From an uncultured Calothrix sp. (GTDB lineage: Bacteria; Cyanobacteriota; Cyanobacteriia; Cyanobacteriales; Nostocaceae), in NCBI GenBank assembly GCA_937884685.1, contig CAKZYM010001226.1:1-10426 (forward strand): a stretch of 10,426 bases of DNA, written 5' to 3'. Below the pieces are notes generated by a model. It was not told the origin of the DNA. It was given only the letters and a program-made list of their open reading frames with translations, and searched no databases. Position numbers and translations under genes: made by a program. Within the stretch, counting starts at the first letter, position 1, and every line of letters begins with the position of its first letter. Positions 1 through 6,376 of this stretch are shown here, piece after piece.

Positions 1-13
1 CATGCAACTCTAT

Positions 14-341
14 GTTTCTTATTTATGAATCCCGGAAAGGGGATTGAAACAATCGTATTAATTCTTTATACGCTAACTTCTCACTGTTTCTTATTTATGA
101 ATCCCGGAAACGGGATTGAAACAATCCAATAAGCGCGATCTGGTTCATCAGTCCATTGTTTCTTATTTATGAATCCCGGAAACGGGATTGAAACTATCTA
201 AAGAAAAAACTATTTGATATTTTTCTTTTACGTTTCTTATTTATGAATCCCGGAAACGGGATTGAAACAACTTTATTTATGCTATTGGAGATATTTCCTA
301 TAATTGTTTCTTGTTTATGAGTTCCGTTTCGGAATTAAAAC
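14..341 (+). CRISPR. CRISPR array, trailer end (4 intact repeats plus a degenerate terminal repeat)
   Basis: Four 37-bp direct repeats lie at 14-50, 86-122, 158-194 and 232-268. Each starts GTTTCTTATTTATG and ends GGGATTGAAAC. Repeats 2-4 are identical; repeat 1 has C to G at 39. Spacers are 51-85 and 123-157 (35 bp) and 195-231 and 269-305 (37 bp), all unrelated. A fifth, decayed 36-bp copy is at 306-341. The repeat core AATCCCG-GAAA-CGGGATT forms a perfect 7-bp stem with a GAAA loop. The ATTGAAAC end and the decayed right-hand copy both indicate transcription to the right, with the leader beyond the left edge. Bases 1-13 are probably the end of another spacer, so more repeats may lie outside the window. 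No cas genes are visible. The repeat style is common in cyanobacterial type I/III arrays, but the subtype cannot be set from the repeat by eye. Confidence 0.97.
306..341 (+). repeat. Degenerate terminal CRISPR repeat
   Basis: This copy keeps the GTTTCTT start and the AAAAC end but differs inside and is one base shorter. Its core is AGTTCCG-TTT-CGGAATT. Compared with the consensus stem, one C-G pair has become T-A with both partners changed, and one A-T pair has become G-T, so the 7-bp stem can still form. The loop has changed from GAAA to TTT. A diverged last repeat is usual at the trailer end of an array and fixes its orientation. Confidence 0.88.
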
Positions 342-395
342 TTGTGGCGATTCGAGAAAAAATCTTGTGTTGAATTGATATTGTTCCTTCCTTAT

Positions 396-681
396 TATTT
401 CGTTGTAACGTTCCCCTTCATTAAGTCCGAATACTGCTTGTAAGATAACTCTGAGGGAAATTTCCTGCATGGAATTACGAACATCGAAGGCTTCACCAAT
501 TTTTCAATCACTAATAACTTTTGAGGATGACTGATAAACACCATTGGATTATTCCCAACTAGAAATAATTTGAAAGTGTCTCCATAAGTTTTGGCAGATT
601 TTTCCATCATCTGTAAGGGTTTAAAATCCATTCAGTCAATTGGACAAATCTGGGAGTTTTTGGTTTTTTTACCTGTATCAT
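396..681 (-). pseudogene. Cytochrome P450 remnant (CYP110-like), frameshifted and truncated
   Basis: Read on the minus strand from an ATG at 681-679, three frames together give P450-like sequence. First comes KTPRFVQLTEWILNP, then (after a one-base loss near 616-620) KSAKTYGDTF and VFISHPQ, then (after loss of one base in the T-run 500-504) GEAFDVRNSMQEISLRV and VILQAVFGLNEGERY. In the cyanobacterial CYP110 family about 60-70 residues normally lie between the HPQ and GEAF-like segments, so an internal deletion is inferred. Similarity fades near 396; the frame stays open to a TAA at 317-315 inside the degenerate CRISPR repeat. The I-helix, ExxR and haem-Cys regions are absent, so it cannot encode a working enzyme. 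The longest intact stretch, 395-631, looks like a small ORF but is only part of this relic. The family call comes from remembered motifs. Confidence 0.8.
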
Positions 682-751
682 TGCCGTTACTAAATTAATG
701 ATTATCTTATTAGACTAACTGTTTTTAATTACTGTTGGTTTGATTTTTGCG

Positions 752-769
752 TTCTCTATTGGTAGAGAA
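752..769 (+). promoter_or_regulatory. Perfect hairpin in the upstream region of the antiporter gene
   Basis: TTCTCTA (752-758), loop TTGG, and TAGAGAA (763-769) form a perfect 7-bp stem about 100 bp before the antiporter ATG. The transcription start is unknown, so it may be an operator or part of a 5' leader. The remaining 682-865 region is AT-rich, and I could not place a promoter in it with confidence. Confidence 0.4.
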
Positions 770-865
770 AATATCTCGCGTAAATCTACCTGTGGGAGAT
801 ATTTAATTATTTGGAACGCTTTTAAACTTACAGAATTAAGTGAAAGTAGCAGGAGTAAAAAATTA

Positions 866-2149
866 ATGGTAGATACTTATATTCTTAATCTGCTCGTGGT
901 TGGTTTACTCTTACTATTCGTAACTTTAGGTTCCGGTTTAATTTCGCGCTCGCCATTTTCCTACGCTATTATTTATCTGATAGTAGGTATTACCATCGGA
1001 CCTTACGGTTTTGGTTTAGTAGAACTGCGTCGTGAAGGTATATTTAATGTTGAATTACTCAAAAGATTAACGGAATTTGTAGTAATTGTTTCTGTATTTG
1101 GCTGCGGTTTAAAAATTTCTCGTCCTTTCAAGTTCGCAGCTTGGGATACTACCCTGCGGTTCATAGGAATTTTAATGCCAATTTCAATTTTTTCAATTGC
1201 TGCGGTTGGGAAGTTCTTTCTGGAAATGGATTGGGGTTCAGCAGTTTTATTGGGAGCTATCTTAGCACCAACTGACCCTGTATTAGCCTCTGCTATTCAA
1301 TTAAAAGATACAAGTGATAATGATGAATTACGTTTTGGTTTGACTAGCGAAGGAGGATTAAACGATGCGCTAGCTTTTCCCTTCGTTTATTTTGGTATTT
1401 ATGCTTTAAAAGATGATAATTGGGGTAATTGGATTAAAGATTGGGTCGGAATTGATTTAATTTGGGCAATTAGTGCTGGAATTATTATGGGGTTTTTAGT
1501 TGCAAAAGCTATTGTCTGGCTAGAGAACAAGATTAAAGAACTTCACCCCGTCGATGATTTAATGGAAGATTTTATAGCCCTAAGCGCTATTTTGCTCACC
1601 TATTCTTTAACAGAAGTTGTTAATGGTTATGGATTTTTAGCAGTATTTGTAGCTGGTTTAGTGATGCAAAGAAGTTACCATAATTCAGAAAAGCCATTAG
1701 CACAATTAGAATTTATCGAACAAGTTGAAAAGCTTTTAGAAATAGCAACTATTTTGTTATTAGGCACAATTTTGCTTTATCAACCAATGGTAAATTTTGC
1801 ATCGCAATCAATTCTAGTAATATGTTTACTATTCTTTTTAATTAGACCTTTAGGAGTTTTTATAAGTACAATTGGCAAAAAAACCATATATCCACATCAT
1901 CAAAAGTTTTATTCTCAAAAGCGTTGGATATTTGGCTGGTTTGGCATTCGTGGAGTAGGTTCTTTATACTATCTTGCCTATGCTCTTGATAATGGATTAA
2001 AAGGAGATTTAGGACAACAAATTTCTTGGATAACTTACACTACCGTTGTTGTTTCAGTAATGGCTCATGGAATTAGTGCAACACCATCTATGAATTGGTA
2101 TAACAAAAATATTGCCAGTAAAATTGAAACTAGCACATCAAAAAGTTAG
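866..2149 (+). CDS. Cation:proton antiporter, CPA/NhaP-like (427 aa)
   Basis: An inner-membrane monovalent cation/H+ exchanger (PF00999-type fold), probably for Na+ or K+ and pH homeostasis. About 12 hydrophobic segments run from residue 5 to 405. Family motifs are APTDPVLA at 134-141 (the TD pair of the unwound helix), SEGGLNDALAFPF at 161-173 (the N166-D167 pair typical of electroneutral CPA1 exchangers), and GWFGIRGVGSLYYL at 357-370. A short C-terminal tail of about 20 residues follows, with no TrkA-type regulatory domain. I chose the ATG at 866 because AGGAG at 851-855 lies 10 bp upstream and the protein then starts directly into the first membrane helix; a longer frame from a TTG at 740 would add 42 polar residues unlike the family and has no ribosome site. 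Gene order gives no partner: the next gene is convergent, 14 bp away. The ion cannot be assigned from sequence. Confidence 0.9.
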   Translation: MVDTYILNLLVVGLLLLFVTLGSGLISRSPFSYAIIYLIVGITIGPYGFGLVELRREGIFNVELLKRLTEFVVIVSVFGCGLKISRPFKFAAWDTTLRFIGILMPISIFSIAAVGKFFLEMDWGSAVLLGAILAPTDPVLASAIQLKDTSDNDELRFGLTSEGGLNDALAFPFVYFGIYALKDDNWGNWIKDWVGIDLIWAISAGIIMGFLVAKAIVWLENKIKELHPVDDLMEDFIALSAILLTYSLTEVVNGYGFLAVFVAGLVMQRSYHNSEKPLAQLEFIEQVEKLLEIATILLLGTILLYQPMVNFASQSILVICLLFFLIRPLGVFISTIGKKTIYPHHQKFYSQKRWIFGWFGIRGVGSLYYLAYALDNGLKGDLGQQISWITYTTVVVSVMAHGISATPSMNWYNKNIASKIETSTSKS

Positions 2150-2163
2150 TTGGCTTTATTAAT

Positions 2164-2658
2164 CTATTTTTGATAGCTGAATGTAGCAGAAGGTAAAAAA
2201 AGAAGCTGCTTAATAGCAGTTTCCAAATACTCTATTTGGAAAGGTTTTTCAATATATCCATTACAACCAGCCATCAAAGCTTGGTCTCGAAACATATCGC
2301 TAGGTAAGCTTGTAAGAGCAATTACAGGAACTAAATTTTTGTTCTCGCGTAAGTGCTTAGCAACATTAATACCATCTATTTCAGGTAACATGACCTCTAA
2401 CAATACAAGCGCTGGCTGATATTGTTCAATCATTTCTAAAGCACTTTCTCCATCTTTGGCAGTAATGGGACTAAACCCTAATAACTTAACTATTTGTTTT
2501 GTTAATAGTAAGTTATCAGCATCGCTATCAACAATTAAGATAACAGAATTTCCAGAAAACAAAGATAAACGATTTTTCAAGTAATTACTAATATTTTTAG
2601 AAAAGAACCTAGAAACACAGTTTTTATGCCTGTCTTTTATACAAGCTGAATAAACCAT
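2164..2658 (-). CDS. Stand-alone receiver-domain protein with Asp-to-Glu at the phosphosite (164 aa)
   Basis: A single CheY-like receiver domain covers residues about 38-153, with no output domain. It starts VILIVDSDADN, where D44 matches the first acidic-pocket residue and the second is S45 instead of Asp/Glu. The phosphoacceptor motif normally reads LLDxMLPExDG; here it is LLEVMLPEIDG, with E88 encoded by GAG (minus strand of 2395-2397). The switch Thr (T116 in IALTS) and the conserved Lys (K138 in YIEKPF) are kept. Spacing D44-E88-T116-K138 matches OmpR-type receivers. Glu at this site cannot be phosphorylated in the normal way and sometimes mimics the active state. Residues 1-36 have no clear homology and the start has only a weak GGGTG upstream, so the true start may lie further in; a TTG codes for residue 33. 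No histidine kinase is nearby. It is convergent with the antiporter gene. Confidence 0.87.
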   Translation of the reverse strand: MVYSACIKDRHKNCVSRFFSKNISNYLKNRLSLFSGNSVILIVDSDADNLLLTKQIVKLLGFSPITAKDGESALEMIEQYQPALVLLEVMLPEIDGINVAKHLRENKNLVPVIALTSLPSDMFRDQALMAGCNGYIEKPFQIEYLETAIKQLLFLPSATFSYQK

Positions 2659-2961
2659 AATACACCCATACAGTAAGTTAATGACATGGATGAGGCAAGT
2701 TAAAGCGGGTAATAATCACCGCCTTTCTACTGGCTCTATTTCAATTTAACTGGTTACTGCTATCCAATTCAACCGTGAAGAAAATGCAGCAAGCAGTTGT
2801 TAATTTCTCTCTCTTGGGAGAGATTCTTGTTTCTCTTATTGTTGATATAATCACATATTTTTTCCATCTTTGTAAGAGTGTAAGCCGTATGATTAGATTT
2901 GATTATCCGAATAATACTTAAGATAGATTTATATTATTGCTTGTTGTTGCTTAAGCTAATT
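2659..2961. other. Intergenic region between the receiver gene and the oxidoreductase gene
   Basis: About 300 bp with no credible ORF. It must hold the leftward promoter of the receiver gene, but no clear -10/-35 pair stands out. The only distinct structure is a perfect 6-bp hairpin at 2808-2823 (TCTCTC, TTGG, GAGAGA), T-rich on its right side and without a T-run in the leftward direction. A weaker GCGG/CCGC stem spans 2705-2722. Confidence 0.5.
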
Positions 2962-4053
2962 CTATAGCCATTGCTGATGAACCTTCATGCCTCTAGACTG
3001 CATTGCTTCTTCAAATAAGTCAGTTGTCAAAGCTTCTTCCACGGGATAAACACCTGGTTTTTTCAATTTACCCCCGAGCAAGAATTCAGCTATACTTCCT
3101 GCACCATAACCAGCAGCTACTGAGGTGTTTTCGTGGGCTAAAGTTGAGAAGTAGCTTTTTGCTTGACCATCTTTGATTCCTCTAACTTCCGAGCGAATCG
3201 CTACACCAATACCGCTAAAATTATCAGTTACATCAGTCATGAAATGGCTAACTTGAGATAGAAACTCAACACCACCGGAATTTTGTATCCATGATTTAGG
3301 AAATATATTCGCCGCTATCCAAGTTAAATGATTGTAGAAATCTGGAACCGAACCAAACTTAGTTATTACACTTTTTACTGTGGGGAAAGCTTTTGGTAAA
3401 GTAAATGTTTCTGGCATATCAAACCAGTAAACACCGTTTTCTCCATAGGGCTGAGGAAAATTAACAGTTTCCCTATTGGTGTAGGGTTTGACTGTTTCCC
3501 ACTTACCATTTATCCAAGCTTCAAAGGGATTTTGTAAACCTAAAAAAGTAGTTCGCATTACTGTAACCCCAGCACCACCCGAACCCGAGACAATATAGCT
3601 TAGATGAATTTTTTCTGGTTCATCAAACTTTTCCACACACTGACGCACCATACTATTAGAAATACCGGGGAAAATGCCTGTATTAATTACCGCTGTGACA
3701 CCTTTTTCAACTGCTTGTTCGTGAAGCTTTAAAACTTTACTCGTATAGGAGCGATGGTCGCTGACATCTACATAGTTAACACCTTGTTCAATGCAAATTT
3801 GTAATACCGTAGTATCTCGATAATGAAAAGGACCAGCGCAATGAATCACTATATCGCTATTAGAAATAGCTTCGCGTAGCTTTTCTATTTCTGCTAAATC
3901 TAAAGCTAAATATTTAAAAGAGGTTTTATTCTCACTTTCTAAACTTCTACGTCCGGTAACAGTAACTTCTGCTTGCGTATGCTTAGTAATATCTTCAGCC
4001 ACGCTATTACCGATACGTCCTCTTCCCCCTAAAACTAAAACTTGTTGTGTCAT
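2962..4053 (-). CDS. Saccharopine dehydrogenase-like NAD(P)-binding oxidoreductase (363 aa)
   Basis: A Rossmann-fold oxidoreductase of the saccharopine dehydrogenase/Lys9-like superfamily. The N-terminus VLVLGGRGRIG (5-15) carries the glycine-rich dinucleotide loop. VTVTGRRS near residue 30 places an RR pair after beta-2, which favours NADP(H). SDIVIHCAGPFH (about 65-76) and GVNYVDVSDHRSY (about 91-103) are typical of the family. The remaining part is the catalytic/dimer region with a Gly-rich stretch, SGSGGAGVT. Members of this family in cyanobacteria are mostly of unknown substrate, and true saccharopine metabolism is not implied. It lies 540 bp downstream of crtO on the same strand, so a carotenoid-linked role is possible but unproved. 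The ATG at 4053 begins directly before the first beta strand; the upstream ribosome site is weak. Confidence 0.85.
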   Translation of the reverse strand: MTQQVLVLGGRGRIGNSVAEDITKHTQAEVTVTGRRSLESENKTSFKYLALDLAEIEKLREAISNSDIVIHCAGPFHYRDTTVLQICIEQGVNYVDVSDHRSYTSKVLKLHEQAVEKGVTAVINTGIFPGISNSMVRQCVEKFDEPEKIHLSYIVSGSGGAGVTVMRTTFLGLQNPFEAWINGKWETVKPYTNRETVNFPQPYGENGVYWFDMPETFTLPKAFPTVKSVITKFGSVPDFYNHLTWIAANIFPKSWIQNSGGVEFLSQVSHFMTDVTDNFSGIGVAIRSEVRGIKDGQAKSYFSTLAHENTSVAAGYGAGSIAEFLLGGKLKKPGVYPVEEALTTDLFEEAMQSRGMKVHQQWL

Positions 4054-4103
4054 GCTCGTGGATTAGCTACGCTATTTCTATTGCATCAGTTTTGCATGTA
4101 GCT

Positions 4104-4126
4104 TGTCATCTGTAGCGAGGATGACA
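4104..4126. promoter_or_regulatory. Inverted repeat upstream of the oxidoreductase gene (operator candidate)
   Basis: TGTCATC (4104-4110) and GATGACA (4120-4126) are perfect inverted 7-mers separated by 9 bp, centred about 60 bp before the start codon of the leftward oxidoreductase gene. Position and symmetry suit a regulator site. On the plus strand it is followed by TTTT, but there is no upstream plus-strand gene to terminate. Confidence 0.35.
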
Positions 4127-4448
4127 TTTTCTTGTGCAAGCTTATGTGGTGTACAAGTGAGAAACCTTTGCACTTTTTTCTAAAATCATCGCTTAAATTT
4201 AGAATTCAAGCCGCAAAACCCAATATTGTTAAGCTCTGTGGGTTCTATTTTAGATTAAGTGGCTTTTTCAGCAAACCCCAGGTATTCTGCTATTTACTTC
4301 AGTTGTTAAACAATAGCAGCAACGGTTTTTATCGATATTTAAAATTTGATTTGTTAAAGATTCGGAAATATATGTAGACATGAGAAATGATGGGTTTGGT
4401 ACGGAATGTAGTCTCCAATATATTACTATCTTTCAAATGTTTCTTAAT

Positions 4449-4528
4449 CGTAATGTTGGGTTACGACATGATGAATTAAAATTATCTTGATTAATTCAAA
4501 TTAGTTTTCCTGCCTAACCCAACCTACG
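4449..4528. repeat. Nested inverted-repeat element (MITE-like small palindrome)
   Basis: Outer arms GTTGGGTTA (4455-4463) and TAACCCAAC (4515-4523) are perfect complements, and pairing extends outward to CGTA/TACG with one bulge and one mismatch. Inside is a second perfect pair, GAATTAA (4473-4479) and TTAATTC (4491-4497). GTTGGGTTACG...CCCAACCTACG arms are a common dispersed motif in filamentous cyanobacterial genomes, as I recall. It has no coding capacity, and no target-site duplication was found. Confidence 0.6.
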
Positions 4529-4540
4529 TAATTACCTTTG

Positions 4541-4589
4541 CTCTAACCTCTAAACTCTAACCTTTCATATTTTACCTCTAACCTTTTTT
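4541..4589. repeat. Heptanucleotide tandem array next to the crtO stop
   Basis: Seven in-phase 7-bp units: CTCTAAC, CTCTAAA, CTCTAAC, then two diverged units, then CTCTAAC and CTTTTTT. The array ends 5 bp before the complement of the crtO stop codon (4594-4596), so it occupies the crtO 3' untranslated region. The unit resembles the CCTAACT-type heptamers at 8582-8609 and 10343-10426. Confidence 0.7.
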
Positions 4590-4593
4590 TTCC

Positions 4594-6285
4594 TTACTTC
4601 TTAAACATCGATTCAAAAGTAGAAGTAATCGTTTCTTTCGCATCCTTCAAACCTTGCTGCATGGGTTGTTTATTCTGCAAAAATACCCTAGCACAATTAC
4701 GTCCGGGCATTCCAGAAATTGAACCACCGGGATGAGTCCCTGCACCTGTCAAATATAACTGCTCAATCGGGGTTTTGTAATTTGCAATTTCGGGTAAGGG
4801 ACGGAAGAAAATCATCTGATCTAAGGTCATATCAATGTGATAGTAATTCCCCTTATAAGCACCCAATCTTTCACCTAATTCAGCAGGACTCTCCACAGCA
4901 CGAGCAATAGTAGCATCTTTTACGTTTGGCGCATAATCAGCTAGTTTATCTATGACTCTATCTGCTACTTTATTCTTCAATTCATCAGTCCAACCAGTAC
5001 CATTTAAACCAGTACCGTTGGCATCTTTAATTTGATAAGGAGCAAAAAATTCAATCCACAAAGTATGCTTTCCTGGAGGTGCTAAACTAGGGTCGCGATA
5101 GCTGGGTAAAACTGCATACATTGAAGGATTATCATCGGGAATTTGACCCAAGGTACATAAGCTATGAGCTTGTTCTACATGATGAACTGAATCAGCAATT
5201 AATATTGAACCAACTAGATATTCGTCTTTGTGTTCGTGGTGTTCAAAACGTAGCGGTTCGTTTAATGCTAAGTCAATTTTAAGAATAGTTTCGTTATTAT
5301 TAACAATACGACGTTTTAATCTTTCATGTAAGTTTGGGTCGGCTGCATCTGAATCGCTTTTATCAATCATTTGCATGAATAATCTTTGTGCATCAATGTT
5401 AGAAATTACCGCTTCTTTTGCGCGATATTCCTTACCACCAGCAACCCGAACACCAACTGCTTTACCATCATCAATCAACACTTTTTCTACATGTTGGTCG
5501 GTGAAAATATCTCCACCTTTACTCTTCACGCATTTGACTAAAGCTTTGGTTAATCCACCAGTTCCACCACGAGGTCTAGCCATTCCCGGATTGTGACGCA
5601 TCGCCATCATTATCGCACCAATTGCCAAAGTTTTTTGTGAAGGTGGGGCACCTAATTCCGCACAAAGTCTAGCTAAAGGTGCTTTGAGAAATTCCGAATC
5701 AAACCATTCATTAAGAATATCCTCCCCACTCGCTAACATATTGCGTACAAAGTCCAGGGTTTTGGAAGGAGAACCAATTACCGAAAATAAATCTTTTATT
5801 TTACTAATATCGTAGTTACCAGCAATATCTAAAATTGACTTTGGTGGTGCGTTAAACATGGGAATCATTGCACTCAAAGCACGCTCCCAATATTCTGTAA
5901 ATTCCTTATATTTTAAAGCATCGCGTTGAGAGTAGCGAGCGATTTCCGCACAAGTTTTCTCCAAGGATTTATGTCCCAAGAAATATTTTCCGTCAGGATG
6001 GGGGCAAAATACAACTGGGTCGCAATCTAAATATTCCAATCCATATTTTTCTAACTCTAATTCTTCAACTACTGGTCCGAGGTGAATAAATTCGTGATCA
6101 ATAGCGCACAAATTAAATTTAAAACCCGGAGCTTCTTTCGGTAAAAGTTCTTCTGTAGTAGCTGCTCCACCAGGTACCGAGCGCTTTTCTAATAATGCTA
6201 CGCTATAGCCAGCTTTCAATAAATAAGCAGCACAAACTAATCCATTATGTCCTGCACCGATTATTACAACATCATACTGTTGCAT
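4594..6285 (-). CDS. crtO: Beta-carotene ketolase CrtO (563 aa)
   Basis: CrtO adds 4-keto groups to beta-carotene, giving echinenone and, in some enzymes, canthaxanthin. It is an FAD-dependent, phytoene-desaturase-related enzyme, unrelated to CrtW ketolases. The N-terminal dinucleotide motif VVIIGAGHNGLVCAAYLL (6-23) is followed by E33 and VPGGAATTE (38-46). The C-terminal motif YLTGAGTHPGGSISGMPG (511-528) closes the flavin site. Many segments match Synechocystis CrtO as I remember it: NRCAIDHEF-like NLCAIDHEF, VLNEWFDSE-like ILNEWFDSE, ARLCAELGAPPSQK, VNNNETILKID and EFFAPYQI. A polar tail of about 27 residues follows the conserved end. The ATG at 6285 lies just before the first beta strand; no strong ribosome site is seen. 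Echinenone also serves orange carotenoid protein, but no ocp gene is in the window. The DUF2993 gene lies 91 bp upstream on the same strand. Confidence 0.95.
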   Translation of the reverse strand: MQQYDVVIIGAGHNGLVCAAYLLKAGYSVALLEKRSVPGGAATTEELLPKEAPGFKFNLCAIDHEFIHLGPVVEELELEKYGLEYLDCDPVVFCPHPDGKYFLGHKSLEKTCAEIARYSQRDALKYKEFTEYWERALSAMIPMFNAPPKSILDIAGNYDISKIKDLFSVIGSPSKTLDFVRNMLASGEDILNEWFDSEFLKAPLARLCAELGAPPSQKTLAIGAIMMAMRHNPGMARPRGGTGGLTKALVKCVKSKGGDIFTDQHVEKVLIDDGKAVGVRVAGGKEYRAKEAVISNIDAQRLFMQMIDKSDSDAADPNLHERLKRRIVNNNETILKIDLALNEPLRFEHHEHKDEYLVGSILIADSVHHVEQAHSLCTLGQIPDDNPSMYAVLPSYRDPSLAPPGKHTLWIEFFAPYQIKDANGTGLNGTGWTDELKNKVADRVIDKLADYAPNVKDATIARAVESPAELGERLGAYKGNYYHIDMTLDQMIFFRPLPEIANYKTPIEQLYLTGAGTHPGGSISGMPGRNCARVFLQNKQPMQQGLKDAKETITSTFESMFKK

Positions 6286-6376
6286 GGTTAATAATTCTAG
6301 ATATGGAATATTGATTAGTTTATATTAATAATTCCGATAAAAAGTTACATCATACCCCAGTCATATAAACATCTCA

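Larger units (their letters stand above)
4054..4593. other. 540-bp intergenic region between crtO and the oxidoreductase gene
   Basis: No credible gene. A plus-strand open frame at 4132-4377 starts at a TTG without a ribosome site and has no recognisable protein pattern. The region holds an operator-like inverted repeat (4104-4126), a nested palindromic element (4449-4528) and a heptamer array (4541-4589) ending beside the crtO stop. Promoters of the oxidoreductase gene should be near the left end. Confidence 0.6.

Noticed and set aside
395..631. A 78-residue protein gene on the minus strand
   Set aside because: Its two ends belong to different frames of a P450; past the T-run at 500-504 this frame is no longer P450-like.
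740..865. Longer antiporter start at TTG 740
   Set aside because: It would add 42 polar residues before the first membrane helix and has no ribosome site; ATG 866 has AGGAG at the right distance.
2808..2823. Hairpin as a transcription terminator
   Set aside because: The only gene that would read through it in a useful direction is leftward, and no T-run follows on that strand.
4132..4377. Plus-strand open frame of 81 codons
   Set aside because: It starts at TTG without a ribosome site, shows no family-like pattern, and lies in repeat-bearing intergenic DNA.
5228..5596. Plus-strand open frame inside crtO
   Set aside because: It is antisense to highly conserved CrtO sequence and has no independent protein-like features.
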